From contig NZ_CP115159.1 in NCBI RefSeq assembly GCF_027594425.1, positions 1,663,001 to 1,727,000 on the forward strand: 64,000 nt of DNA, in the 5' to 3' direction. The DNA is from Zunongwangia sp. HGR-M22. Lineage in GTDB: Bacteria; Bacteroidota; Bacteroidia; Flavobacteriales; Flavobacteriaceae. How positions within the stretch are numbered: position 1 is the first letter of the stretch; the number at the start of each line of letters is the position of its first letter. The position numbers and the translations under genes were made by a program. Shown here piece after piece: positions 1 through 9,337 of this stretch. The notes under the pieces are model-generated. The model was not told the DNA's origin and did no database searches. It saw only the letters and a list, made by a program, of their open reading frames with translations.

Positions 1-2
1 TA

Positions 3-77
3 TTCCCGATTCCGCAAGAAGCTATCGATGGAGCTTCAAATGTAGAAGGTTACTTGTTACAGAATCCTGGTTATTAA
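3..77 (+). CDS. SusD/RagB-family lipoprotein, C-terminal end only (partial)
   Basis: Only the last 24 codons are in the window. They read FPIPQEAIDGASNVEGYLLQ and end in NPGY before TAA. This is the usual C-terminus of SusD/RagB outer-membrane glycan- or nutrient-binding lipoproteins, in which an FPIP motif precedes a final QNPGY. SusD partners a SusC TonB-dependent transporter, so a SusC gene is expected further upstream. The alkaline phosphatase that follows after 66 nt on the same strand suggests that this uptake pair may handle a phosphorylated substrate; that is inference. Confidence 0.8.
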   Translation, partial: FPIPQEAIDGASNVEGYLLQNPGY

Positions 78-143
78 ATAAATTCAATTGTCTGATAAGC
101 GGTAGGAGTTCGTTGAGCTGCTACCGCTATTTTATATAAAATT

Positions 144-1259
144 ATGAAGAGAAATTTCAAAAAAATTATTGCATTTTCAGCAGTATCGATTGCATTAAGC
201 TGCGGAAAAACTTCCGAAGAAAAAACAACGACTACTAAAGAATCTGAAGCAGAACCGATAAATATCATCTTTATGGTAGGGGATGGGATGGGAATTCCGC
301 AAGTTTCCAGTGCTTTTTATTTTGGTGAAGGCGAGCCTAATTTCAAACAATTTGAAAATATAGGTTTAAGCCGAACGTCGAGTACCAGTCATTTAATAAC
401 AGATTCTGCTGCCGGTGCCACCGCTTTTTCAACAGGAGAGAAAACCTATAAAAGAGCAATCGGAGTTTCTAAAGATACGCTACCGCTTCCAACAATTTTA
501 GAGCAGTTAAAAGATAGAGGGTATCAAACCGGGTTAGTGAGTTTAACCTCCATTACGCATGCTACTCCCGCTGCATTTTATGCGCATGTAGAAGATCGTG
601 ATATGCACGAGGAAATTGCAAGACAACTTATCGATGTTGAAGTTGATTTTTTTGCCGGAGGTGGTAAAAAATACTTTAGGAGTAGAGAAGATGGGGCGAA
701 TCTTTTTGATAGTTTAAAAGCTAAAGAATATAAGTTGGATACTTTAGAATTAAGTAAGCCTAACAATGATATGCGAAACGCGTATGTTTTAACCGAAGAA
801 GGTTTGCCATCCAAACCTGAAGGTAGAACAGATTTTCTTCAGCAAGCGTCCAAATTGGGATTAGAATATTTTGCGGCGAATAATAAACCATTTTTTATGA
901 TGATTGAAGGATCCTATATCGATTGGGGAGGCCACGCCAAAGACGATAATATGATGATTCAGGAGGTTTTGGATTTTGATAAAACAATTGGAGTGGTATT
1001 AGATTTTGTAAAAGCTCATCCTAATACATTGGTTGTAGTTACTGCAGATCACGAAACAGGTGGAGTAAGTATCGGTAAAGCCTACGATGAGGCCGGGGAA
1101 GAAATTCCGCAGCAGGTTCAGGTTTATTTTAATACCGATCAACATAGTACCGAGTTGATTCCTGTTTTTGCTAAAGGTAAAGGAGAAAAATTGTTCAGAG
1201 GGATTTACGAAAACAACGAAATCTATCACAAATTGATGCAGGCGATAGAAGAAAATTAA
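144..1259 (+). CDS. Exported alkaline phosphatase (PhoA family)
   Basis: This is a metal-dependent phosphomonoesterase of the alkaline phosphatase superfamily, acting outside the cytoplasm. The N-terminus is a hydrophobic signal with a Cys (IALSCGK) that may be lipidated, although the lipobox is relaxed. Visible motifs are the metal-binding MVGDGMG near residue 50, the nucleophile segment TDSAAGATAF with Ser88, THATPAAFYAHVEDRD, and the C-terminal metal site TADHETGG. At 371 residues it is shorter than E. coli PhoA but complete for the simpler bacterial type. It follows a SusD tail by 66 nt and faces an exported phosphoesterase, so organic-phosphate scavenging is likely. Confidence 0.9.
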   Translation: MKRNFKKIIAFSAVSIALSCGKTSEEKTTTTKESEAEPINIIFMVGDGMGIPQVSSAFYFGEGEPNFKQFENIGLSRTSSTSHLITDSAAGATAFSTGEKTYKRAIGVSKDTLPLPTILEQLKDRGYQTGLVSLTSITHATPAAFYAHVEDRDMHEEIARQLIDVEVDFFAGGGKKYFRSREDGANLFDSLKAKEYKLDTLELSKPNNDMRNAYVLTEEGLPSKPEGRTDFLQQASKLGLEYFAANNKPFFMMIEGSYIDWGGHAKDDNMMIQEVLDFDKTIGVVLDFVKAHPNTLVVVTADHETGGVSIGKAYDEAGEEIPQQVQVYFNTDQHSTELIPVFAKGKGEKLFRGIYENNEIYHKLMQAIEEN

Positions 1260-1341
1260 GTATTTGCAGAATTGATATTTTTAATGGCATTTATAAAAAT
1301 GCAAAGACTATCCATATAAAATTTGGAGTAATAAAATACGG

Positions 1342-1395
1342 AATTCAGCTCTTCACCACACTTTAACATAAGAAAGATGATCGAAGAGCTGAATT
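1342..1395. repeat. 13-bp perfect inverted repeat between convergent genes
   Basis: AATTCAGCTCTTC at 1342-1354 is perfectly complementary to GAAGAGCTGAATT at 1383-1395, with a 28-nt loop. It sits between the convergent phosphatase and lipoprotein genes, so it may stop transcription in both directions, but no clear T-run follows on either strand. Confidence 0.5.
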
Positions 1396-1437
1396 TGGTG
1401 TTTACTCTAATTCATTCAATTTTTCTACCATAGCAGA

Positions 1438-1989
1438 TCAATCCAATATAACTAACTCCGTTTTTTCGTCAAAAGTACCTTCATCAGTAATTCTTCCGGT
1501 AACCCTAAATTGCAAGGTATCATGAGATGGAATTTCTGAAAATTTAAGGCTCAGCGATACAAATTTTTGTTCACTTAAGTTTTGTATGATTGAAGTATCT
1601 CCCATGCCGTCAAGGTAAAGTAGCATTTCATTTATTTTACTGCCTGCAGGATAATTTTCATTAAAATCGTATACCGTAAAAATATTTACAGAATCTATTT
1701 GGTTAGTTTGAACATATTCATTTGGATCACTCCTTGCGTAGGTGGGTAGATCTGATAGCAAAGCACTAAAATAAATCCTTTTATCCATGGTCGAATCGGG
1801 TATTATAACAATGCCCAATTCTTCTCGATTAAAATGATCTAAGTATGGATAAATTCCATTTTCCTGAAAAGAGAAAAGTAGTGGTTTAACACTTTTAATG
1901 GTAGAATATGTTATACTTCTATCATCTGGGCATCCAGTTAATAGAAAACAGGAAATAAGCAAGATTGAAGTATAAAATTTATTTTTCAT
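1438..1989 (-). CDS. Hypothetical lipoprotein
   Basis: This 183-residue protein has a type II signal peptide ending in a good lipobox (LLTGC, Cys19), so it should be membrane anchored. I do not recognise a family. The body is polar and beta-rich, with a C-terminal segment of alternating hydrophobic residues (LQFRVTGRITDEGTF) typical of an Ig-like or other beta-sandwich fold. It lies 101 nt downstream of the exported phosphoesterase on the same strand and could be cotranscribed with it. Function unknown. Confidence 0.75.
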   Translation of the reverse strand: MKNKFYTSILLISCFLLTGCPDDRSITYSTIKSVKPLLFSFQENGIYPYLDHFNREELGIVIIPDSTMDKRIYFSALLSDLPTYARSDPNEYVQTNQIDSVNIFTVYDFNENYPAGSKINEMLLYLDGMGDTSIIQNLSEQKFVSLSLKFSEIPSHDTLQFRVTGRITDEGTFDEKTELVILD

Positions 1990-2090
1990 TTAATAATCGA
2001 AATTAAATTCTCCGAGGATTTTCTCGAAAAAAAAATTTTGGATCGATGTCTCATAGGATTATCCAACAGTGGTATTTACCGAAATATCAA

Positions 2091-3848
2091 CTACTCTAAT
2101 TCTTGAATATCACCATTATGCAAATCAATTTTAAAACGATTGGCAGGCAAACCATTAATAAATTTATCAAAAATACTTAAAAACTGTAGTAATTTTTTAT
2201 CAATTATATGTTCTGAAATTTTTCCGGCTTTTGCTTCAGCAATAATCGTTTTATATTCTTTCAATCTTCGTTCTGGAATATCCTGAAAAGCCAATTTATC
2301 GGCGTTTCTTATTTTATAGAAGTCTAAAATCATATCGTAGCCTTTCCATTCTGAAAAATTTTGTGAAAGCTTAGAACTTGTCGAAACAGTTTTCAGTAAT
2401 TCGCTGCTGGTAAGATTAGACAGATATATTTTAAAATCTGCATCCCAATCATTAGGAAGAAATCTTAGTTTTACAAGATTTTCTAAATGATATTCTGTAA
2501 AATCATGATAATTTTTACTGTTTAAAATATCGATATTCCATATTTCTCTATTAGAATTTTTCAAATATTCGTATTCCAGTTTATAAAGTGGAAAAAGCTC
2601 GTCGAATCTTGGGACTTCGTTTATAGACACTGTTTTTATTTCAGCAAAATCCTTATCTAAATTAAGAATTTTATAACCGGGAATATAAGCGGCCAGCGAT
2701 GGTGTTTGAATATTTACTAGAAAATCTTTGTTGTTGTAAATTCGTTTTCCGGTATCATTAATATGCATATGGCCAGCAAAATGAAGTTTAATTCCTGCTT
2801 CGGCCAAAGTTTCTGCAATATGTTCTTGAGGAACTCTTTCTAATTGCCATTTATTTTTACCCAGAAATTTCTCTAATTCTGGTGAAGCATTTTCATTAAA
2901 ATCTATGGCTGGATAATGGCTAAATGCAACTAACCGCTTATTGAGTTTCTTAGCTCTTTCAGCAACTGTTTTTATCCATTTAAATAGATGTTTCTTATGT
3001 GCAATCGTTTGGTTATATCCAATACTAGCACTACTAAGATTACCATCTTTTTGGGGCACATAAGAGTTACCATCGATTGCCAAAAGCCATAGTCCTTGTT
3101 TAGGTTCCACTAAATAGGAAGCATCGGGGATGGAGAGTGAATCATTAACACTGTACCTTCGGTTAGAAATTTGGGCAGCTTTATGAGCTTTTTGGAATGT
3201 ATAATTATTTGTGTCGTAGTTAGAAAAAGGAGTTTCCCAATAATGATATTTTTGCTGCGGAAAAAAACCAAATTCAGCTAAAGCATTCAGAATATAATTA
3301 TAACCGGCTTTCTCTAATCTGGGCTCTATAAGAACTTTATGCTCATTTAATTTTTCTTGATATAAACCAACTTCACTATAAATGGGTTGATTCCTACCGT
3401 CTTTGGCCAAAAAATCATTTTTTCCTGCAGCGATGCTATATGGTCGTACAGGATCGTGATTTCCTGTGGTTATAAAAAATGAAATATTATATTGGTCTTT
3501 ATAAGTTTTTAAAATTTCAGCAAGACCATTTATGTTTATGGGTTGGCCATCATCTGTATAATCGCCGGGAAAAGCAACTAATTTTATTCCGCGTGCTGCA
3601 ATATCATCTAAAACAGCTTTCAGTACAAAATAATTTTCATTAAGAAGTCGCGTTGAGTGCAGCTGAGCACTCATGCTTCGTATTTTTGCTTTTTGGTTTT
3701 TGCCATCAATTTCAATTCCATCAAAATTTTCATAATCGGCATAAATGTCCTGCAAGTGAATATCTGCAACAAATGCAATTTTATCAGGCTCTTGCTGAGC
3801 AATGATGGATAATGACATTAAAATCAATAATAGCGAAATTCGCTTCAT
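2091..3848 (-). CDS. Exported calcineurin-like metallophosphoesterase
   Basis: The 585-residue protein starts with a signal peptide ending about AQQ (residue 19). It carries the ordered dinuclear-metal motifs of the calcineurin-like fold: FVADIHL (DxH), FPGDYTDDG (GDxxD), TTGNHDP (GNHD), FSHYP and FAGHMHIND (GHxH). About 180 further residues follow the catalytic domain, with no motif I recognise. The substrate may be a phosphodiester or a nucleotide outside the cytoplasm. Proximity to an alkaline phosphatase suggests a role in releasing phosphate, but the two genes are on opposite strands and coregulation is not shown. Confidence 0.87.
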   Translation of the reverse strand: MKRISLLLILMSLSIIAQQEPDKIAFVADIHLQDIYADYENFDGIEIDGKNQKAKIRSMSAQLHSTRLLNENYFVLKAVLDDIAARGIKLVAFPGDYTDDGQPININGLAEILKTYKDQYNISFFITTGNHDPVRPYSIAAGKNDFLAKDGRNQPIYSEVGLYQEKLNEHKVLIEPRLEKAGYNYILNALAEFGFFPQQKYHYWETPFSNYDTNNYTFQKAHKAAQISNRRYSVNDSLSIPDASYLVEPKQGLWLLAIDGNSYVPQKDGNLSSASIGYNQTIAHKKHLFKWIKTVAERAKKLNKRLVAFSHYPAIDFNENASPELEKFLGKNKWQLERVPQEHIAETLAEAGIKLHFAGHMHINDTGKRIYNNKDFLVNIQTPSLAAYIPGYKILNLDKDFAEIKTVSINEVPRFDELFPLYKLEYEYLKNSNREIWNIDILNSKNYHDFTEYHLENLVKLRFLPNDWDADFKIYLSNLTSSELLKTVSTSSKLSQNFSEWKGYDMILDFYKIRNADKLAFQDIPERRLKEYKTIIAEAKAGKISEHIIDKKLLQFLSIFDKFINGLPANRFKIDLHNGDIQELE

Positions 3849-3922
3849 CTTTAATTAATTTTAATGCGATGATACAATCAAAACATTAGTTTAATATTAT
3901 CCTTAGGTTAAGTTGATAAATT

Positions 3923-4999
3923 TTAGTAGACTTCAGCATTTTCTTCTATCAGAGCTTCGTAAAATTCGACGTAATTATCAATCATGTTATCAATATTGCA
4001 GTGTTGTTCTGCGTGTTTTCTACATGCTTCTCTATCGAATCTTTCAATATTTTTAAGCGCTTCAGCCATTGCTGTGGTGTCTAATGGATCCAATATTTGT
4101 CCAACTTTATCTGTTATTATTTCAGAAGCTACACCTTTGTCCCAACTTAGTACAGGCGTTCCTGAAGCCAGACTTTCTGAAATTCCCAATGCCGAAGGTT
4201 CTTCCCATACGCTGGTAAATAATAGAGCCATAGCATTTCTTAAAAGCCGATTTATTTGAGTTTTGTCCTGTTCTCCTACATAAGAGACTAATGGGTTTTT
4301 AAGCAGTGGAGACACGAAACGTTCAAAATATTCGCTGTTTTTACCTCGACCGGCGAGAATAATGGGTTTGTTAGCTTTTATGGCCACTTCGATAGCTAAA
4401 TGAGGTGCTTTTTCTTTGCAAATAGAACCATACCACATGCAGTATTGATTATCTGCTTCAAAATTAGCTTCCCAGTCGTTAAGATCTATTGCATTTCTAA
4501 TTACTTTTGGGAAATTTAAAAATTTAGAATATTGATCTCTAAGTGATTCACTTACTACTACAAATTCCTGGTTTAAATCTTTTTTTACATAATCCAATGC
4601 GAACTTAATTTCAGGAAAAGCCATGGTATGTAAAGTAGTTATAAACTTGGTTCTTAGCTTATTTCCTAAAATAATTGGAAGATAATGTAAAGTGTGATTG
4701 TGTACTATATCGTATTCGTTACGCTCTAAATCTTGGAAAATTTCAGAATAAACAATGGTGTTTTTAATTTCAGTAGGATTGTATTTTTCAGAATAGATAC
4801 AAGAAAAAGGACTATCTTCTGCAAAGTGATGGTCTAGGTTCTGTAAATTTTCACATTGCGATCCAGATTTTGCATAAATATCTACTTCTATGCCTTTTTC
4901 TGCTAGTTTTTGTACCATTTTGTGAGTAATCATGGCTAGTCCGCCGGCATATGGTTTTTTTAAAGGGTGGCGATGGTCGGCTATAATGGCTACTTTCAT
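3923..4999 (-). CDS. GT4-family glycosyltransferase
   Basis: This is a 358-residue cytoplasmic GT-B glycosyltransferase. The N-terminal domain opens with the usual strand (MKVAIIADHRHP) and the glycine-rich loop YAGGLA near residue 18. The C-terminal domain has the nucleotide-sugar region WYGSICKEKAPHLAIEVA and the family-4 acidic signature EEPSALGISE (E-x7-E) near residue 270. The acceptor and donor cannot be told from sequence. It stands alone, 75 nt from the phosphoesterase start, and 297 nt of AT-rich DNA without any recognisable element separates it from the divergent AraC gene. Confidence 0.88.
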   Translation of the reverse strand: MKVAIIADHRHPLKKPYAGGLAMITHKMVQKLAEKGIEVDIYAKSGSQCENLQNLDHHFAEDSPFSCIYSEKYNPTEIKNTIVYSEIFQDLERNEYDIVHNHTLHYLPIILGNKLRTKFITTLHTMAFPEIKFALDYVKKDLNQEFVVVSESLRDQYSKFLNFPKVIRNAIDLNDWEANFEADNQYCMWYGSICKEKAPHLAIEVAIKANKPIILAGRGKNSEYFERFVSPLLKNPLVSYVGEQDKTQINRLLRNAMALLFTSVWEEPSALGISESLASGTPVLSWDKGVASEIITDKVGQILDPLDTTAMAEALKNIERFDREACRKHAEQHCNIDNMIDNYVEFYEALIEENAEVY

Positions 5000-5296
5000 A
5001 ATTGGTAGGTTTTAATTGTAATGTAGTAAATCTCCTTAAAGCGAAAGATTAGTATTTGTAAAAAACTTATCGCTTTCGGGTAAAATATTTTCCTCTATTA
5101 ATTTAACAGAAAGGAAAACTCTAGTGTAAGTTCATGAAAATTTAGCGCTAAAATGTGCTTTATTGCTAAGAGTATGGTAACAAAAGATGTTTTTAATAAT
5201 ATTTTAACGGATATATTAAGTCTAAGGCTGTAACTTTTTATAGAAATTAAAAAAAAATGATGTTTTTTACTCAGTTTTTTAAAATCAAGTATATTA

Positions 5297-6319
5297 ATGA
5301 ATACGTATCATTTACAGTTGAATGATGTCGAAGATTTCGTGCCGAAGCTCGCAGAAAAGTTAGGAATAGGATTTAAGAATAAATTGGGAGAATTTACGGT
5401 AAGCATTCCTTCCGATTATGGAAGTGGTAAAGTTAATTGTATAAATTTTCCTAACGGTATTGGTTTATATACCTTAGATCTAAAATTTTTAGAAGACACT
5501 TGTCTAAAAATTATTCATCCAAATGTATGTCCTATTCGGTTTATATATTGCGTAGAAGGCGATCTAAATGCGTACATCGAGGAAGATAGTGGCTGTGTGC
5601 TTAAAAGCCATCAGCATTTAATTGCTGCAACCACTTCTACCGGGATACAATCTCTAAAATTTAAAGGAGGGGATAAGGTACTGGTTTGCTATTTAGAAGT
5701 AAATCGCTTGAAGTTTAAAAATTACCTTTCGTTCGATTTAAATGAAATTGAAGAAAAATACTTTAGACTCTTTGGTGATATCGAAGGTGATAATGAGGTC
5801 TTTCAGACTGGTAGTTATGGACTTCGCACACTAGATACTATTAGAGAAATCGAAAATTGTAGTTTAGAAGGTTTTCCAAGAATTAATTATTTAGGCGGTA
5901 AAGCTCTCGAAGTATTTTCTCATATGCTTTTACAGTTTAGGGAAGGTAATAGAACACAAGAGCCGCGATTGAAAAAGCGCGATCTAAAAGCGATAGAGAG
6001 GGCTGTAAGCTATATTAATGAGAACATAGCTAACACTGGTACAGTGCAAACATTAGCAAAAATTAGCGGTGTGAATGTAAATAAGTTGCAGGATGGTTTT
6101 CAGGAAGTTTATGGTAAAACGGTTAATTCCTATATAAGGGATGTGCGGTTAACCAGAGCAATGAATTTGCTTTTGAGTGGAGAGAAAGGAGTAGGAGAGG
6201 TGGTTTACGAATTAGGACTATCCAGCCGCAGCTATTTTTCAAAAATTTTTAAAAGACGTTACGGGATTTTGCCTAAAGACGTATTAAATAATAAGAATTT
6301 AACCGAGGCTTCCGAATAA
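5297..6319 (+). CDS. AraC-family transcriptional regulator
   Basis: This 340-residue protein has an unrecognised N-terminal sensor region of about 220 residues and a C-terminal AraC DNA-binding domain (about 230-335) with two helix-turn-helix units. The first is QTLAKISGVNVNKLQDGFQ; the second is VVYELGLSSRSYFSKIFKRR, with the typical final motif YGILPKDV. The sensor region contains four or five cysteines but no cupin motif I can identify. It lies 64 nt before a universal stress protein gene on the same strand, which may be its target. The inducer is unknown. Confidence 0.9.
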   Translation: MNTYHLQLNDVEDFVPKLAEKLGIGFKNKLGEFTVSIPSDYGSGKVNCINFPNGIGLYTLDLKFLEDTCLKIIHPNVCPIRFIYCVEGDLNAYIEEDSGCVLKSHQHLIAATTSTGIQSLKFKGGDKVLVCYLEVNRLKFKNYLSFDLNEIEEKYFRLFGDIEGDNEVFQTGSYGLRTLDTIREIENCSLEGFPRINYLGGKALEVFSHMLLQFREGNRTQEPRLKKRDLKAIERAVSYINENIANTGTVQTLAKISGVNVNKLQDGFQEVYGKTVNSYIRDVRLTRAMNLLLSGEKGVGEVVYELGLSSRSYFSKIFKRRYGILPKDVLNNKNLTEASE

Positions 6320-6383
6320 TAAAATGATAAGCTTTTTAAATATGAAGTTCTTATTTGTAAATTGGTCATAAAATTTAGAATTT

Positions 6384-7235
6384 ATGGAAAAGCAGATTTT
6401 GGTGCCTACCAATTTTTCAAAATATGCCTGGAATGCTTTAGTTTTTGGACTTAAACTGTATAAAAAAATTTCATGTAAATTTATTTTATTGAATGTTTAT
6501 GAAGATAGTCACGGTTTAAGCGATAGAATTGTTGGTGTCAAGTCTGAAGATAACGCGAATACCAAAGAAACTTCTAAAAGTGGTTTAGACCGAATTATGC
6601 AAGGTTTAAGTTTTAGAAAAGAAAATCCTAATCACGAATTTGAAATTTTATCTTTAGAAGGAGATCTGGATGATGCCGTGCAAGAGATTATTAATACCCG
6701 TGCAATAGATTTAATTCTAATAGGTGCAGAGGGTGCTAATGTAAATATTCATAGCTCTTATAAATCAAAATTATCTAAACTGGCCAATAGCATACAAAAT
6801 TGTGCTATGCTTTTTGTTCCTGAAGAAATAGAACTTACCGCTCAGCCATTAAATGAAATTGTTTTTCCTACCACACTTAGATTCCCTTTTAAAGAGAGAG
6901 AATTAGACCCACTAAAGGATTTAGCTTCAAATTCTGGTTCGCCAATTAGAATTTTATACATAGACAGTGATAATAAAGGTTTAACTGAAGAGCAAAAAAC
7001 ACTTCAAACCAATTTTGAAGGACATCTTTCAACAATAAAGCACTCATTTCACAGGCTTACAAAAACAACACCATCTACAGGAATTCATTTATTTATCGAA
7101 AGTCGGCAAAGTACCATGTTAGCCTTATATAAAAGAAAACAGGGTTTTTTCTCTAAACTTTTCTCGCAGTCTAAAGTAGATGATATTGAGTTTGATCCAA
7201 GTGTCCCTGTTTTACTTTTAAAAGAAGTTAATTAA
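6384..7235 (+). CDS. Universal stress protein, tandem Usp domains
   Basis: This 283-residue cytoplasmic protein starts like a Usp domain (ILVPTNFSKYAWNALVFGLKL). It contains the segment IDLILIGAEGANVN, a degenerate form of the Usp nucleotide-binding GxxG region. A second, weaker Usp-like half runs from about residue 150 (LNEIVFPTTLRFPF). Usp proteins bind ATP or other ligands and help cells through stress and stasis. The second half lacks a clear G-2x-G-9x-G motif and is probably not ATP-binding. Its stop codon directly abuts the stop codon of the convergent tenA, with no intervening base. Confidence 0.85.
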   Translation: MEKQILVPTNFSKYAWNALVFGLKLYKKISCKFILLNVYEDSHGLSDRIVGVKSEDNANTKETSKSGLDRIMQGLSFRKENPNHEFEILSLEGDLDDAVQEIINTRAIDLILIGAEGANVNIHSSYKSKLSKLANSIQNCAMLFVPEEIELTAQPLNEIVFPTTLRFPFKERELDPLKDLASNSGSPIRILYIDSDNKGLTEEQKTLQTNFEGHLSTIKHSFHRLTKTTPSTGIHLFIESRQSTMLALYKRKQGFFSKLFSQSKVDDIEFDPSVPVLLLKEVN

Positions 7236-7883
7236 TTACCATTTTCTTAGCGAATATCCAGCATCCCAAAAATGATATTCTAAGTGAGAAGCAGTAATAA
7301 AAGCTTCAGTCATTTTAGCACGAACAATTGGTGTAGTATTTTCAGCATGCTTATCACAAATCTGGATAGCCTTGTTTACAGCCTCACCAAATTCTTTTCC
7401 CGCATAAGTGTCAATCCAAGCTTGATATGGATTTTCGCCCTTTTTTTGATTTTCCAAAATATAATCACCTACTGCTTTATAAATCCAAAAGCACGGCAGC
7501 ACAGCAGCCATTGCTACTTCAAGATTTTCTAAAGCAGCGGTACTTTTTAGAAAATTGATATAGTGGTGGCAGGCCGGCTGGATAATAGCTTTTTCAGAAA
7601 CACCAAATTCCTTAAAATAAGATTCGTGCAATGCACTCTCAACAATTATAGCATTTTCAGCAAATTGAAGAAAAGTAAGCATATTTTCAGTATCATAAGC
7701 GCGCGCACCAATCAATGCTAACGCACGTCCAAAATTTTCTAAATATGCCGAATCCTGACTCATATAAAACTGAAACTTCTCTAATGGTAAACTGCCATCC
7801 ATCAATTTTTCTATAAACGGCATTTTAATAATTCGGTCGTAAATTGGACTTATCGTTTGCCAGGTTTCTTTACTCCAGCTCAT
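7236..7883 (-). CDS. tenA: Thiaminase II / aminopyrimidine aminohydrolase TenA
   Basis: This is a 215-residue TenA. It hydrolyses the aminopyrimidine produced by thiamine breakdown to the hydroxymethylpyrimidine (HMP) precursor, so it feeds salvage. Family features visible are the N-terminal SWSKETWQTISPIYDRIIKMPF, FYMSQDSAYLENFGRAL, the conserved Cys region LPCFWIYKAVGDY and the C-terminal ASHLEYHFWDAGY. It is the last gene of the thi operon and overlaps the end of thiD by 14 nt, which suggests translational coupling. It supplies HMP to ThiD immediately upstream. Confidence 0.93.
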   Translation of the reverse strand: MSWSKETWQTISPIYDRIIKMPFIEKLMDGSLPLEKFQFYMSQDSAYLENFGRALALIGARAYDTENMLTFLQFAENAIIVESALHESYFKEFGVSEKAIIQPACHHYINFLKSTAALENLEVAMAAVLPCFWIYKAVGDYILENQKKGENPYQAWIDTYAGKEFGEAVNKAIQICDKHAENTTPIVRAKMTEAFITASHLEYHFWDAGYSLRKW

Positions 7884-8703
7884 TTTTTATTAATTTTTGT
7901 GGGTTAAAAAAGTGATTTAAGGGACCATTTCCATCTCCTGTTTTTACATCTTTACCATGGTTAATGGCATTATGGGCAAAATTCTGCCCTAATTTTATAG
8001 CTTCAACTAATTCTTTGCCTTGTGCGAGATATGCAGCAATTGCAGATGATAATGTGCAACCAGAACCATGCGTATTACTGGTATCAAACTTCTCAAATTC
8101 GTAAGAATAAACTTGCGAGTTTTCAGCAAAATAAAGTGAGGTGATTTTATCGCCTTTTAAGTGTCCGCCTTTCATTAAGACCGATTTGCAGCCCATTTTC
8201 ATTATTTTTTCTCCTGCTTTTTTCATGTCTTCCAGCGTTTCAACTTTCATTTCAGCTAAAACCGCAGCTTCATCCATATTAGGTGTAATGACATCAGCTA
8301 ACGGAAACAATTTCTCGACAATCGATTTTATTGTTTCGTCTTCTATTAATTTGTGGCCGCTTGTGGCAACCATTACAGGATCAAAAACTAGAGGCGTTTT
8401 TGGATATTTCTGTAATTCTTTTACAATGGTTTCTACCAATTCTGATGTATGAACCATTCCGATTTTCACCGCATCAGGAAAAATATCTTCAAAAATACTT
8501 TTTATTTGTTCTGAAACAGCCTGATAGGGAATAGAGAAAATATTTTTTACCCCAGTAGTATTTTGTACGGGAAGTGCGGTTAACACCGAGGTGGCATAGC
8601 ATCCTAAAGCCGAGATAGTTTTGATATCGGCCTGGATTCCTGCGCCGCCACTACCGTCGAAACCAGCGATGGTTAATGCTGAAGGATATTTATAGGTTTT
8701 CAC
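7870..8703 (-). CDS. thiD: Hydroxymethylpyrimidine/phosphomethylpyrimidine kinase ThiD
   Basis: ThiD phosphorylates HMP twice to give HMP-PP for thiamine phosphate synthesis. Ribokinase-fold motifs are ALTIAGFDGSGGAGIQADIKT at the N-terminus and NTHGSGCTLSSAIAAYLAQG near the C-terminus (GSGC anion hole). I chose a GTG start at 8703, giving 277 residues. The open frame extends to 8799, but the extra residues do not resemble the family and would lie deep inside thiE. With GTG the gene overlaps thiE by 14 nt, the same overlap it has with tenA downstream. The start choice is inference from homology and spacing. Confidence 0.92.
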   Translation of the reverse strand: MKTYKYPSALTIAGFDGSGGAGIQADIKTISALGCYATSVLTALPVQNTTGVKNIFSIPYQAVSEQIKSIFEDIFPDAVKIGMVHTSELVETIVKELQKYPKTPLVFDPVMVATSGHKLIEDETIKSIVEKLFPLADVITPNMDEAAVLAEMKVETLEDMKKAGEKIMKMGCKSVLMKGGHLKGDKITSLYFAENSQVYSYEFEKFDTSNTHGSGCTLSSAIAAYLAQGKELVEAIKLGQNFAHNAINHGKDVKTGDGNGPLNHFFNPQKLIKNELE

Positions 8704-9337
8704 GTTGATTTTGTTGAATTTGAGTTTTAATTTTTTCTGCGGCTTTTTTAGGATTTTCTGAAGCGCAAATCGCAGACACCACAGCAATACAATCTGCACC
8801 TGCTTTTATTATTTCAGCAGCATTACTAGCATCCATGCGGCCAATAGCAACAAGTGGTTTTTGGGTTAAAGCGCGTATTTTTTTAATTCCGTCGATGCCC
8901 CATTCGGTTACTGTATCGGTTTTGGTTTTGGTGCTGTAAACCGGGCTAATTCCTAAGTGATTAGCTACTTTAGTTTGAGCGTTTTCAAGTTGTTCCAAGT
9001 ATTCGATAGAATATCCAATAGATTTATTTTTATTCCATTTTTGCTGAATTTCAGAAGGAGGCATATCATTATTCCCCACATGAATTCCGAAGGCATCTAC
9101 CGCTTTTGCAACTTTAAGATTATCATTAATAATAAGGGGAATTTGATATTTATCAGTGATTTTTTTTAGCGCTTCGGCATTTTTGATGAATGCTGAAGTG
9201 TTTAAATTTTTCTCCCGAAGCTGGATAATATCTACTCCTCCTTCCATAGCCATTTCAGCTACTTGAAGTAAAGGATAATGCACACAACTTTCTTCTGAAA
9301 TAACCAAGTATAATTGGTACGGAAAATCAGGATGCAT
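8690..9337 (-). CDS. thiE: Thiamine-phosphate synthase ThiE
   Basis: ThiE joins HMP-PP and thiazole phosphate into thiamine phosphate. At 215 residues it has the normal length. TIM-barrel motifs are VDIIQLREKN (diphosphate-binding), PLIINDN, GIHVGNNDMPPSE and PLVAIGRMDASNAAEIIKAGADCIAVVSAI. Its start codon overlaps the stop of thiM by one base (TAATG arrangement), so it is coupled to thiM. It receives the ThiD and ThiM products from its neighbours. Confidence 0.94.
   Translation of the reverse strand: MHPDFPYQLYLVISEESCVHYPLLQVAEMAMEGGVDIIQLREKNLNTSAFIKNAEALKKITDKYQIPLIINDNLKVAKAVDAFGIHVGNNDMPPSEIQQKWNKNKSIGYSIEYLEQLENAQTKVANHLGISPVYSTKTKTDTVTEWGIDGIKKIRALTQKPLVAIGRMDASNAAEIIKAGADCIAVVSAICASENPKKAAEKIKTQIQQNQRENL

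Noticed and set aside
1396-1437. Short frame reading MVEKLNELE after the lipoprotein stop on the minus strand
   Set aside because: Nine codons only, no context or conservation visible; likely chance.
5000-5296. 297-nt region between the glycosyltransferase and AraC genes
   Set aside because: Half-sites resembling GTAAC occur, but no palindrome and no -7 spacing, so no operator is claimed.
8704-8799. N-terminal extension of thiD to 8799
   Set aside because: The added 32 residues are unlike any ThiD and lie antiframe within thiE; the GTG at 8703 gives a normal-size protein.
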